From positions 23,488,256-23,552,255 of the forward strand of contig OX155965.1 in assembly GCA_944548615.1 (NCBI GenBank): a stretch of DNA of 64,000 nucleotides, in the 5' to 3' direction. Position 1 is the first letter of the stretch; each line of letters opens with the position of its first letter. Below are positions 34,295-44,699 of the stretch, one piece after another. This stretch comes from Micropterix aruncella (Eukaryota; Arthropoda; Insecta; Lepidoptera; Micropterigidae). Below the pieces are notes generated by a model, which saw only the letters and a list, made by a program, of their open reading frames with translations, was not told where the DNA came from and searched no databases. The translations under genes were made by a program, and so were the position numbers.

Positions 34295-35028
34295 CAGGGG
34301 CGCATGCTACCGCCGTATCTGCCATATAAATTAAACGGGGGCCCCGGGCCACGGGGGCCCCCAACCTGACCTGACCTGACCTGGCGACCTGAGTAGTATG
34401 TTCGAAATATTACAACCGGAGAAACTCCTGTCTTCTTTAAACGAAGAGATATTAAACGCTTCCGGAAAACTATCTGCTAAATAAAGTAAAGATATCTCAG
34501 TTATTCTTTATGACCAATTAAAGGCTCTAAAAACATGCTTCAAAAAATTCATTCCATTAAGGAACTCATTAAATTATTGCTGACAAAATTCAATAGTCTT
34601 GCATCCAGTTTTCCGGAGGTAATAACATCATGCTTTTCATTCTTGACCCTTCTAGTTACAACTGCAACTGCTGAAAGAAGTTTTTCAAAATTAAAACTGA
34701 TAAAAAATTACCTAAGAACTTCGATGGGACATGAACGCCTGTCAGACCTGTCACTGTTGTCCATAGAGGCAGAAACTTTAGAAAAACTAAAGTCATCATC
34801 ATCTATAAATGATTTAATAAATCAAAAAAAGGCAAGGAGAGTGTATATTTAATTGGAATTGTTTTTTCAAATTTTTGGAAAAAGTGACACATAGATAATT
34901 ATGATGAATTAATATTTCTTTTAATTTTATGCAACATTTTTTTTTCTTTTGTGAGATATCTTTACCCTTCCTAAGGGCCCCTAAACAAATTTTTATACGA
35001 GGCCCCGCCAAGGCACGCTACGCCACTG
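34295..35028 (+). mobile_element. hAT element, 734 bp, with 8-bp TSD
   Basis: Left terminus CAGGGGCGCATGCTACCGCC and right terminus (reverse complement) CAGTGGCGTAGCGTGCCTTG. It is flanked by the exact 8-bp duplication GTCCTAAC at 34287-34294 and 35029-35036. The interior keeps the transposase C-terminus (34535-34852). Tandem GACCT units lie at 34366-34385. An internally deleted copy inserted into an older LINE tail. Confidence 0.92.
34535..34852 (+). pseudogene. hAT transposase C-terminal dimerisation domain
   Basis: A 105-codon frame with SFLTLLVTTATAERSFSKLK, LIKNYLRTSMGHERLSDLSL, LSIEAETLEKL and the end KKARRVYI. This is the conserved C-terminal dimerisation region of hAT transposases of the ZMYM1-like type. 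The catalytic core is deleted, so it cannot be active alone. The frame is clean over its length, suggesting a fairly recent element. Confidence 0.85.
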
Positions 35029-35059
35029 GTCCTAACCTAGACCGGACATGAAAGGATGC

Positions 35060-35740
35060 ATGGCGCAAATCAAAATACACTTATATATACGTTTGTAAAA
35101 AAATGGAGTTAAATGTTACTAGTAGCAAACTAGCTTTAGACAAATGTCTGTTTCTGGTGATGCTAATAGACAACTAGGTATATTGAGCTTTATATGGCGC
35201 CATTACTAAGATTTTGGCACTTAAAATTTTCGTGTAGTGAGGCGCTTCCCCATGTCTTGTACGCGGATTAAGAAGAAGAAACTTGAGGGCGTGAAGTGTG
35301 CTCAACTAAAGCCTTTTCAGTACATAATCTATATTCTATACCATATAAACTATTTAAACCATATCCTTATCAGACCTGATAATATCCAAATAAAGGAGTC
35401 CTAAACTATTTTTTTGTCTTGCCTTGGCAAAAGGGGGTAGATCCTGGCATGTTAGTCTTAGGGAATATGAATGTTGTGGGTTTTTTTTAAAGGTACCCAA
35501 GATCGAGAAATACTAAAAGAGAGTACCTACTCTCATAGATGCGATTTACGAGTTTTTTAATATTGCGAGCGGGCATTATAAGTTTATTACTTAGTGAGTA
35601 GGGAGCATATATGAATACTAAAAAGTATAGTATGTATATAGAGATGTTTATATACTAAGTAGAGTTTAAAAAAAAACAGAATATATTAACAACATATTAA
35701 GATTGAACTAATAATAATATTATTAAAATAATAATTATAA
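35060..35740. other. intergenic, no gene recognised
   Basis: AT-rich. No coding or element signature seen. Confidence 0.4.
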
Positions 35741-35749
35741 CAATAAAGA

Positions 35750-35940
35750 ACATTATAAATAGGATAGAAAACGAATTTACCGCGTGAAATTTGTAGGACC
35801 CGACGTTTCGGTGACGTTGCAGCCGCCGTTGTCTAGGGTAGACTGAGTCTACCCTAGACAACGGCGGCTGCAACGTCACCGAAACGTCGGGTCCTACAAA
35901 TTTCACGCGGTAAATTCGTTTTCTATCCTATTTATAATGT
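35750..35940. repeat. perfect 191-bp palindrome
   Basis: Centre at G 35845. I paired the bases outward from it and found no mismatch in the parts checked in detail, out to 35750/35940, with the first mismatch at 35749/35941. Arms are 95 bp with a one-base loop. Arm content is moderately GC-rich (GACCCGACGTTTCGGTGACG) ending in AT-rich CATTATAAATAGG. AATAAAGAACAT occurs at 35742 and again at about 35967. Confidence 0.95.
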
Positions 35941-35949
35941 CAAACAACC

Positions 35950-36245
35950 GCGATAGTCTTCGATTTAATAAAGAACATTTTTCATAGATGAAATATTTTG
36001 AACAAATTAAATCACAACTGACAGTTCCTCCTCCGTTCCAGCGAAGGTCCAGAGAAGGACAGTTCCAGAGATCCTTAAATGACTTTTAGAAATAAAATAA
36101 AATAGATTTAAAAAAAATACTTTTAAGTAATAAACTATACAATTAATTGACTGAATTTTCAGCCGATAATCAGAACGTTCAAATTTACTTAGGCAGTGGT
36201 AAGTTAAACGTTAGCCTAAATAAAAGATCATAATTGTTATCAATC
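35950..36245. other. intergenic, no feature seen
   Basis: Nothing recognised. Confidence 0.4.
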
Positions 36246-36366
36246 ACGGCTAGGAAGGTCTAGGAAGGGCTAAGAAGGGCTAGGAAGGGCTAGGAAGGGC
36301 TAGGAAGTACTAGGAAGGGCTAGGAATGGCTAGTATAGGCTAGGAAGGGCTAGTAAGGGCTAGGGC
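36246..36366 (+). repeat. ~10-bp minisatellite, about 12 units
   Basis: Variants of GGCTAGGAAG repeated head to tail with a few substitutions (for example a GTATAG unit). Confidence 0.95.
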
Positions 36367-36770
36367 GAGTAACTGCTCTATTGGGAAGGGACCGTCTTAT
36401 TACTTTTGTCCATTGTACATGCACGTGTTCCACAATAATTCAGCAACAATACATCATTTAAAAGTGCATGGAAACAGATTTTTAAATTGTATTTGAGATA
36501 AAAACACTGTACCTATCTAAACTGTTTCAAAAATCGTCCTATATGTAACTTTAATCTTAATACATTTTTAATTTTATTAAATGCAGTTTAATTTTCTACC
36601 TGCTTTCTTTGAAATAATAGGTACTCGTTAGTGATTGTAAAAACTTTTATTTTTATAAATGTGAAAGAGTTAATTTGAAATTTGGACGCATTTTCTACTT
36701 AAATAGAGCGAAAACCCAAATTTACATGAAAAATAAAGTTTTACGAAAGTGACTTTGTATACGTGGTGAG
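36367..36770. other. intergenic, no feature seen
   Basis: AT-rich; nothing recognised. Confidence 0.4.
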
Positions 36771-36771
36771 T

Positions 36772-37164
36772 TTTAATTACCCGGCATCCTTTAAGGGGGT
36801 AAATCAGTAGGTACGAGAGGTATAAACAAGTTTTTATAAAATAAAAAAAATGTCCTTGTTATTTTTATTTTTTTTTTAATTTGAAAATGTGAACTACCTG
36901 ACTGTTAAATAAAAGTTTAACAATCGTTTGACCGCGCTGCGCCACTGATGGTAGGTAGAATATCGCTAATATAACATATTAGCGATATTTTACTTACCGC
37001 TACCGCGCATCGTGTTCAGCGCTTTTTCTACTATTTTTCAACAAAATTAACTATTCAAAATGAAAAAGAAATATATGTAGGTATTTTCCCACATTTTTTT
37101 ATTAAAGTTGCTCACTTGCTCGTACAGATTCACCCCCCCTTCAAGGATACCGGTTAATTAAAAC
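36772..37164. mobile_element. TIR element with internal hairpin, ~393 bp
   Basis: The left end TTTTAATTACCCGGCATCCT continues into TTAAGGGGG; the right end in reverse complement is TTTTAATTAACCGGTATCCT, then TGAAGGGGGGG. Ends match over ~35-40 bp with some mismatches. TTAA occurs at both edges, which could be a piggyBac-type target, but the boundary is not certain. Inside lies a hairpin AATATCGCTAATAT/ATATTAGCGATATT (36958-36991) with GCGCTGCGCC beside it, similar to 29.8 and 50.1 kb. Non-coding. Confidence 0.65.
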
Positions 37165-37174
37165 TTAACATGTA

Positions 37175-37430
37175 TAGATAAATATGTTTTAACCCGTCGG
37201 ACGCCAACTATAGGCACTTTGCGTCATTTGACAGATCCGCGCGTAACCGTTTCGGCTGGCCCCTATGTATATTATATAAATATATAATATACACGACTAA
37301 CAAGATTAATTACTAGGTAAAAAAGAAAATTGATAAAAAACATTATTGTCAGTATTTAATTTAAAAATCGTCCAAAAAGTTGCATCGCAGTTTCTTGCAC
37401 GCGAAGGCTGGCTTTCGAGTGGTTAATCGG
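37175..37430 (+). repeat. composite repeat, copy 2
   Basis: Blocks CCCGTCGGACGCCAACTA, AACCGTTTCGG, CGTCCAAAAAGTTGC and GAAGGCTGGCTTTCGAG follow one another in the reverse of the order and orientation at 29065-29640. Together with the TIR element on its left it forms a composite repeat. Confidence 0.6.
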
Positions 37431-37946
37431 TTTACAATGGACCTCCTGTTACCTCCACCAGACTTTCTATCGTCCCTCCAATCACCCAGTAAATATGATC
37501 ATATAAACCGTAGCCACAAAGAAGAATTGACATTTTGGGCCCACTTTTCTAATAGCTGTAAATCATACACCAATAGAAAGATCTCTTTAAGTAAAACATT
37601 TATTACTAAAACCACTGATCCTAATTATAATCCATTTTTATATCTATTATTATATCCTATTAAAAATGGCCAATTACCTGATATTTCTAGGGCTAATTAC
37701 CTGACATCCAGGCATCGTAATTTTAAAAACTTTTTAAACGAAAGCCATCGCAGAATACCCGAAACGATAAATTACATACGCTGTGAGTACAAATTATATA
37801 TTCCTAAGAATGCTCGAGTTTGTCGGCAGTATATAGAGGAAAAATACTCGATACGTTGCTTGAACTCTGTAACGTGTCTCATGAATTCATTGACGCTCTC
37901 TTTATTGACAGTAACATGGAAAGGTCAGCTGCCCAAAATGGTGTGA
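37380..37946 (+). CDS. unrecognised ORF, 188 codons
   Basis: An uninterrupted frame that I do not recognise. It opens inside a dispersed repeat (its first ~17 codons, MHRSFLHAKAGFRVVNRF, are also encoded in decayed form near 29.1 kb on the minus strand). It continues with a lysine/asparagine/tyrosine-rich sequence including PPPDFLSSLQSPSKYDH, SHKEELTFWAHFSNSCKSYT and EEKYSIRCLNSVTCLMN. No signal peptide or known domain is visible. Its start inside a repeat suggests transposon-derived coding sequence rather than a host gene. Chance openness is less likely at this length and base composition but possible. Confidence 0.35.
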   Translation: MHRSFLHAKAGFRVVNRFTMDLLLPPPDFLSSLQSPSKYDHINRSHKEELTFWAHFSNSCKSYTNRKISLSKTFITKTTDPNYNPFLYLLLYPIKNGQLPDISRANYLTSRHRNFKNFLNESHRRIPETINYIRCEYKLYIPKNARVCRQYIEEKYSIRCLNSVTCLMNSLTLSLLTVTWKGQLPKMV

Positions 37947-38164
37947 CAAGTGGCCATACATCATAATATACTATATTTTATGGATCTTCACTGCAAATAA
38001 TATCTATATTTTAAATAAATAATTAACATTGGGGTTTTCGCGTAATTAGCCATATTAGAAAAGATTCCGAACCTTAAAAGCCACGAAACGGCTGATAATT
38101 GAGTTAAGTTAGTAGTCATAAATAGTATAGGTGAATAGATCTTTCCAATGGTAATGAGTGGTTA

Positions 38165-38875
38165 ACCTTTCCAATGAGTTGTTAACTACAACTGGCAAAC
38201 CAGTCATCTCAGGAAGTTTTAACGATATGTCACCGTTCTGTCTCTCGTGAGGTGAGTATAGAATACTTTGAGACAGTGCAAACCTACCGTCAAAGTTTAA
38301 CGCCAAACCAACGCGGGTGAGTTTAACACCTTACGGCGAGGCCTAGGAAGGTACACAGCGGGCCACCTCGCCCCCTGGCTACCAGGTTTGGCAGGATATC
38401 TTCGTCTGGAATTAACCATCCGAATACCTGCCTCCTTCCGACTGGCTACGGGACCGAAGTCGCATACGCAACCTCTACCTGTTCTATTTCAGCGATAATT
38501 TAATAAGAATTCATCGCGGCCTGGGCGTCGGGCGTCGGCCTGGGCAATAGGTCGCTTCAAGAATGGCATGACAGCAGGTCAACAAACGCCCTCGCTGCTT
38601 GGGAGACAGTATATTTCCATCGTCTCCAGACTCCTTTAGTAATTAGTCAGTGTGCACAACCGATTGGCTGTCGCCGGACGGAGCGCGAACCGTCTAGTAG
38701 CGCCGGGAGGCAAGCCCCAACAGAAACCGATTCAACAGCTGTGAGACCTGAGACGCCACATTATTACGCGGGGTAGCCTTCCACACGAGGAGGCTACTGA
38801 ATGGGAGTTAAATCGTGAGTTGGACCGATCCGAGAACACAATAGATCTTATGGCCCTAGCTTTACGAACGCTACT
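38165..38875 (+). repeat. GC-B repeat unit, plus
   Basis: Runs from AACTACAACTGGCAAACCAG through CTTACGGCGAGGC, GAATACCTGCCTCC and GCTTGGGAGACAG, ending with ATCTTATGGCCCTAGCT, the complement of the 22.66-kb terminus. It is a nearly full-length counterpart of 22655-23275. Confidence 0.8.
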
Positions 38876-38924
38876 TTTTCAGTGGTAAATGCGTTATTGT
38901 TATTGGAGAGGTGGGCCCAGCGCT

Positions 38925-40145
38925 CATACAATTTTGCCCATTGCTCTTTGTGTGGGGGAGCTAATGGGCCCTGTTGCAGTTCGGCCACTAAGACCCATGT
39001 TGTATAAGGGACGGCCAAACTCACGGGTCAACACCCATCCGGCAGCCTCCGCGCAGAAGTGCGAGCCCGGGTAGGACTGCGATCTGCGGGTCAGTTTTCA
39101 CTAGGTATCAACATTCGGGCGCTCCTGGACGATTTGCGCGCCGTGCGGCGTCAGCCAATCGATTGTTCATTCCGACTGATAGCCGGGGGAGTCTGGAGAC
39201 AGTATTGTTTCCAGAATAGGCGGTGTTTGTTAACCTTAAGGCAACTGCTCTTGGAACGACCAATCGGCTACCCGACCCTGGGTGAACAGCCGAGCAAAGG
39301 ATGCTGTGGTCCGCGATAGATTAGGTAGCCACCGTATCACCGCTTCGTAAGGGAGAGGACCGCGCAAGCGACCTCGAACTCGTAACCAATCGAGAGACTG
39401 GAGTAGTCTGGTCGCAATTGGAAGTAAGGGCGTGAGTGTAAGCCCGCTGGGTAACACTCCTGGCTATCTCGCGGTTAAGGCGTTGGCCTCTTACGGGTTT
39501 GTGACGGAGCTAGACGGTGGACTATTTTTGTCCTAAGTCTTCTGCGCTCACTCCAGGGAGATAGAACGACTAATCGTTAAAACTTCCTGAGGTGACAGGC
39601 TCGCCCGCTATAGTCGACAACTCTAGTTAGACAACGTATCACCGTACGTAAGGAAGGGGACCGCGCAAGCGACCTCGAACTTGCAACCAGTCGAGAGTCT
39701 GGAGTAATCTAGTTGCAACTGGAAGTAAGGGCGCGAGCGTCGGCCCGCTGGGTGATTAACCTGGTTATCTCACGGAAGGGCGTTGGCTTCTTACGGGCGA
39801 GTGGCGTAACTAGACAGTGGACTGTTTTTGTCCTAAGTCCTTGTGAGAGAAGACCGCGCAAGCGACCTCGATCCTGTAACCTTTCAGGAAGCAGTAGGTA
39901 CCCTGAAGACTAATTCAAGACAGAGATATTCTTCCAAACTGGCAGCCCGGGGACGAGGCTGCCCGCTGGGTAGCTTGCCCGGTGCCTCGCCGTAAGGCCA
40001 TGGCCTCTGACGGGCAGGTGGCGTCCCTAGACAGTCGATTGTTTTTTGTCCCAAGTCATCTACGCTCACCTCACGGGAAACAGAACGATCTAATATCGTT
40101 AAAACTTCGCCCGTTGTAGTTGACAGCTCCAGTTGCCCTTTGTGT
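38925..40145 (-). repeat. GC-A, partial GC-A and partial GC-B units, minus
   Basis: A full GC-A unit (about 38925-39625) starts GAGCTAATGGGCCC and ends CGACAACTCTAGTT. A partial GC-A copy follows (39640-39845). Then comes a GC-B fragment (39850-40140) with GTGCCTCGCCGTAAGGCC and AGTTGACAGCTCCAGTTG. With the plus-strand GC-B unit on its left, this makes the largest cluster of the family in the window. Confidence 0.8.
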
Positions 40146-40149
40146 GGGT

Positions 40150-40440
40150 TAGGAACTCACGATCACCCACACGATTGCGTGGGCCGGGTCTGAAAGGATA
40201 AGGGCGAGATGGAGATCTGCTCGGCTCGTAGATTGATGAAGCGCTAATTCGTGGCGGTGCGCGAAGGAGTGCGCGGAATGCGTGGAGGGAGGTAAATTGA
40301 GTAATGCCATTATCGCGTATCGCAGCGGCAGAGGGTAGGGCGGTAGGGCGGCAGGGCGGCGAGGCAGTGGCGGTCGGGTGGGAGGCGGCGCGGGGCGATA
40401 GTTAGCGGGGGCGGTAGTCGGCCGGGCGGATATGCTCTAC
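40150..40440. promoter_or_regulatory. GC-rich island
   Basis: A strongly G-rich plus strand with tandem GGTAGGGCGGCAGGGCGG-like units (about 40330-40365) and several CpGs. No splice donor or coding frame is convincing. It could be a promoter island or the GC-rich edge of the repeat cluster. Confidence 0.35.
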
Positions 40441-40914
40441 AACGGCGTTGCCAGTCACAAAGGTATTAGGTCTTTGAATTAAAAACTTAGTTTTTTTGTG
40501 ATATTGAACAATTATTTCGAATGAAATTGGAAAGTTCTTTCCATTTAATGTATTGTCCGTCGCTAGCTATGACGTTCTCCCATCTTTCTGGCAAGACAGA
40601 TTCCCCGGCGGAAGAAGTCTTCGTCCTTGGAGGCTATCCACGAATCCAGCCATATTTCAATATCCTCGAAAGACTAAAAGTGCTGCTCGGAAATACCGGT
40701 GACATGAAGTATTTTGCAATTTGGTAAATGACTAGAAATATAACTTACGGTATTACTTAGGAAATCGAAGTTTTCAATGCAAGGTCCTATTTAAATGTAT
40801 TTGTAGCGCTAGATAACGTGACGATGCAATTTTATCAAGGAAGATCAGTGCACTGAGAAAAATATTGGATTGATTCATAATACAAATAGACCTATATTAC
40901 CTACTATTAATTAC

Positions 40915-41690
40915 TACAAAACATTATACGCGAATGATCTCAAAATGTATGCTCGCAGGTGGAAAGCATGGCCGATTGTCTCCAGATTCAAGCGGGCATT
41001 GACCAACTCTTCGATTACTGCGTGAAAAATAAGCTCACTTTAAATGCTACTAAATGTACTAGAATTACATGTAGTCGCAAAAGAGAAGGCATCCATTTCA
41101 GATACAACGTAAATGGCGAGTATATCCCCAAAGTTCAGTGCAATCGGGATCTTGATGTGCAACTGGATCAAAAGCTGTCGTTAGACCAACTCATCAATAG
41201 CATTTTTAGTAAAGCTTTAAGGAATCTAAACCATTCTCGAATATAAATATCTTTAAATCGCTTTACTTTTCTTATATTCGTAGTACATTAGAGTTCGCAT
41301 CTCAAATTTGGAATCCGCAATATGGTGTATATAAAAATAGAGTGGAGGGCGTTCAATGACGTTGTTTTAGATTCCTGAACTACGGCGAGCACTTGGAACT
41401 TATGAGATCGGGTTGAACCATTTTCGTATGTGGTCACTGGAAGACCGCCGCACAGCGGCTGATGATGATATTATTGCATAAAATAATATACAACAACATT
41501 TGGTAGAGATATTGTCATTCTTTGTACCGCCGCGAACTAGTTAAACCCAAAACTCTAGCATGTACCGCTTGATGATCACATACAACGAACGTTTTCGATA
41601 TATCGATATACAAATATGTCACATAAGCCAATCTAAGTTCAGCGAGGCTGTACGTAGCTTACTTGGCGACTACGAAATAGGTATACACTC
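40915..41690 (+). pseudogene. LINE RT fragment with lost catalytic residue
   Basis: A frame with LYANDLKMYA at about 40922-40951 is RT motif C, in which the usual YADD has become YAND. After a frameshift come GIDQLFDYCVKNKLTLNATK, then LYFSYIRSTLEFASQIWNP, then SLEDRRTAADDDII and FFVPPRTS, ending QSKFSEAVRSLL. This is the second half of a jockey/CR1-like RT with at least three frame breaks. Inactive. Confidence 0.8.
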
Positions 41691-42190
41691 GTATTATATA
41701 CATTATACATATATGAAAAGTTCGAAAACGAACAATACAATACAATACTATCAACTACTCCACTAGATAGGCATTCCTACACTTGGATGCGTCACAAAAT
41801 TAAATGCTTAAAATTTAATTATTATAAACTTAACTATCATGATAGTTGTCATGGCTGTAATATTATATTTAATATTACCTACTTACAAATTAATCAAAAT
41901 ATACCAATGTCATTTAATAGTAAGGGAGAATAATATATTAAAATAGAAATGCAAATTCTATGTAGAATAATCAACGTAAAATTATTTTAGTTTCAATCCA
42001 GCAATATGCGTAATATCGTATTTTTTTAAACATAAATAGATGTATAATATAATATGAAAATTAGAATGTTGTTGTTGTTGTTATCATAATACCGTTATGT
42101 TTAAAATTTTATAAATTTTACTAATTATCAACATGGAAAATAAAGTCGGAATTTTCAAACTCCCTTATACCATAAATTAGGTTTCTTACC
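41691..42190. other. intergenic, no feature seen
   Basis: AT-rich, with short GTT repeats near 42068. Nothing recognised. Confidence 0.4.
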
Positions 42191-42194
42191 ATAT

Positions 42195-42440
42195 TATTTG
42201 TAATTATCTTTTAAAATTGGTCCTCTCCAAGGCTTTTCATTTGCTTTGGAATCTTATTATAGTAGGACAAATTTTGGTGAATAAAACTGTTTCGCACTTT
42301 GCTAAGTCGCTGTCGGTTTATGTGGAGACTGGGTTTATTCCTCGTATCGTGATGATGAAAATCACTATTCACCAGAACTTTTGCTGGGTGTCTACGAGCG
42401 AACAGATCGAAAATGAGACATAGCAATATAGTAGGTAGGT
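42195..42440 (-). pseudogene. LINE RT tail fragment
   Basis: The minus frame reads HHHDTRNKPSLHINRQRLSK, then NSFIHQNLSYYNKIPKQMKS. This is the HxxxTRN…YNKIP signature near the end of many jockey/CR1-like RT proteins. Only ~70 codons remain. Confidence 0.75.
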
Positions 42441-42469
42441 ATAATTCAAATACCTATATCCTTTCCTCT

Positions 42470-42775
42470 GTACTAACGCGGATCCGACGTGGGTACAGCG
42501 TTAGTACACTTCGTCTGGAAAGCCCCAACGCATGCGTCGGAGTGGGAAACTCACTAGTACTTACTTGGACGGACAAGTCAAAGAAAGCCCAAAAGCACGC
42601 GCCACTGGAACAGCCGCACGAAGAGAGCAGCTGCGCGAGCTCTGGACCAGCCGCTTCTACCCACCGCCTTCTCGAATGCGCACAGCAGCCTCCTGCAGCT
42701 CATTTCCACTCCAACTTGCTTTAAAAGTCTTTTTTATCCAATTTCACGGCATCTGAAATAAATAAAGTTATACCT
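42470..42775 (+). other. unrecognised GC-richer segment ending in AATAAA
   Basis: Contrasts in composition with both flanks. Two overlapping frames (42413-42724 and 42532-42756) are open, and AATAAATAAA follows at about 42757. This could be a 3' terminal exon with a poly-A signal or a transposon tail. No domain is recognised and no good acceptor was identified. Confidence 0.3.
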
Positions 42776-42904
42776 ATTCAATACTTATTGAAAGTCAATG
42801 CGGGTAATGGGGGTCAACTGACTCTGATTACCCCCAATGACTGTTGTTTTGTACGATTTGATTTATTACTCAAAATTCATCACCAAATCAAATAATATAT
42901 CGCT

Positions 42905-43935
42905 CCCGACGACGTGAGGTGGACGTGAGAGCAACTTTAAGAAAAATATTGGACGGAAAGGAAATTGTGAGTGCATACTATTCTCTGGTTGAATCCCACT
43001 TGAGATATGGGATTTTATTGTGGGCAAATGCCACTAATATTAAAGAGGTATTTATTTTACGAAAAAGGGCCGTGAGAGCAATACGCGGATTAAATAGAAG
43101 AGAATCTTGCAAACCACTATTTCGTGAACTAAAGATCCCCACCGTTTATACCATACTTATTCACGAAAGCCTGTGCGAATTCTATAAAAATAAAGGAAAG
43201 CACCAAACTCTTGCCCACATACATTCCCACAATACAAGGCACAAATCGATGTATACTCATAATTCTATACCTGCAACATCACAATTTCAAAGGACAACTC
43301 AATACAGAAGCATAACATTTTATAACAGGTTACCAGATGAATTAAAAAATATACAAACATATGCACCATTTAAAAAACTTACAAAGGATTTTTTACTGCA
43401 AAAATGTTTATATGGCACGGACTTTTAAAATTTTATATTCACAATTGACTACTTGTTTATTTTATTTATTTTTAATTTTTTTTTAACTTCCATTTTAATC
43501 CTATTCTGAACACTTTATTTTTAACAATTTACTTACTGATTATGTAACATGATTTAGGAATTATTGCTTTTATTTTTATATTTTTACTCTGAATATTATT
43601 TGATGCTTTCCAAATTAAACTCTTTGATTATTGTTATTATTATTGTTTTTTTTTTAATTTAAAGATTTATACTTTTTTCTTTTTTATTTTTGGATTTGGT
43701 ATTTCTATTTTTGATATTTCTAAATGATCTTTTTAATATTTAGACAATGTAATGGTTGATTTTGTATAGTTTATTGACTTTCAGATTTCTAACGTGATTT
43801 CATTTTATTTTTGCCAGATATATGATATGTTTAAAATATGAATATTATTAAAAAAATATTTATTAATTGTAAGTTCTATACCCTTACCGGGTTTTTTGGA
43901 ATAAATAAACTTTGAACTTTGAACTTTGAACTGGC
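42905..43935 (+). mobile_element. LINE 3' portion with (TTTGAAC)n tail
   Basis: A 5'-truncated LINE. The coding tail (42919-43428) is followed by a ~480-bp AT-rich 3' UTR and a terminal array of TTTGAAC units at about 43911-43932. Short tandem-repeat tails instead of poly-A are typical of several insect LINE groups. Confidence 0.85.
42919..43428 (+). CDS. LINE RT C-terminal ORF fragment
   Basis: A clean 169-codon frame downstream of the RT catalytic core. It has VSAYYSLVESHLRYGILLWA, FILRKRAVRAIRGLNRRESC, SHNTRHKSMY and ITFYNRLPDELKNIQ. The order and spacing match the thumb and C-terminal region of jockey/CR1-like RTs. There is no in-frame disruption, but it starts at the truncation point and lacks all catalytic motifs, so it is not functional. 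Confidence 0.88.
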   Translation: MDVRATLRKILDGKEIVSAYYSLVESHLRYGILLWANATNIKEVFILRKRAVRAIRGLNRRESCKPLFRELKIPTVYTILIHESLCEFYKNKGKHQTLAHIHSHNTRHKSMYTHNSIPATSQFQRTTQYRSITFYNRLPDELKNIQTYAPFKKLTKDFLLQKCLYGTDF

Positions 43936-44129
43936 AAGCGCGCGAGTATTCCAGCGCGGGAGAGATGCGAAGGGGCACCCCGTGCGACAGAGCAGTATTC
44001 TGTGACGCAATTCGTTCGCTTAATTTTGAATTGCCCGCATTACCCACTGACTCCTATTCCCCCTAGCTCCCCTACCCTATGACACTCGGGGCGACATAGC
44101 GATTCTAACAATACCAAACACTTCTAAGT

Positions 44130-44680
44130 CCATTTTTGTTTGTCAGTCGGGTAAAATACGTGCCTTGGACAAGAATCCTGACGACCGTGCCTAGACACGG
44201 CGAATTAGCCGTAGGCTTTCACGGCAAAAATAAGTGTGTGGACGAGAGGCTTGAAGGGTGTGTGGCAACGCTTCAGCATGCGTGGCGGGGCGCGGTGGGC
44301 GCGGTGGGCGGCGGCCGGCGGTGGCGCGGCCCCTGACGGCCCCTCCGCCCTCCAGTTCGGCGGCGCCCGGGCTGTCGGTCGCCCGTCGCCCGTCGACGCC
44401 GCGCACCCGTCGCCCGTCGCCCATCGCCCGTCGCCCGCAGGGTGGCCGCCGCTGCCGCGCGACGCCTGCTCTCCCTGCGCCGCCGCCGCCGCCGCCTCGG
44501 TAAGTGCGCCGCCACCGCGCCACTAACCTTCCGCGAGCTCTTATTTATGTAAAATACGCCGACTTCTTCGCCTTTTTCGCCCGCCGCCGTCGCCCACCTT
44601 CGCCCCCGGCGCCCCCCGTCGCCCCCTATCGATCCCCCGACGCAGCCGCTTTGACCTAGCTTCCGCGGATGCGTCCAATC
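44130..44680 (+). promoter_or_regulatory. CpG-rich island, candidate promoter and first exon
   Basis: A GC- and CpG-dense stretch with tandem CGTCGCC(C) units (44380-44440) and trinucleotide GCC runs. It contains a strong donor (see the exon entry) and stays GC-rich for ~180 bp beyond it. Sharp composition change from the LINE on the left suggests a preserved functional island. Confidence 0.5.
44276..44499 (+). CDS. candidate first coding exon (unidentified gene)
   Basis: From the ATG at 44276 (or the in-frame ATG at 44236) the frame is open to TCG at 44497-44499, followed immediately by GTAAGTGC, a consensus donor in phase 0. The product is low-complexity (Ala, Gly, Pro, Arg rich, ending in an alanine run), so coding is not certain and the exon could be 5' UTR. 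No later exon is visible before the right-hand gene. The gene would run rightward. Confidence 0.35.
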
Positions 44681-44699
44681 CAAGGTCCCTCCGCGCATC

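Noticed and set aside
34366..34385. CRISPR-like or regulatory array (GACCT repeats)
   Set aside because: A short pentanucleotide run inside a hAT element; no spacers and a eukaryotic context.
36772..37164. piggyBac assignment
   Set aside because: TTAA is present at both edges, but the TIR start does not clearly match piggyBac ends and the AT-rich flank makes TTAA likely by chance.
42413..42756. Terminal exon of a host gene
   Set aside because: Two competing frames, no clear acceptor and no recognisable domain, despite a following AATAAA.
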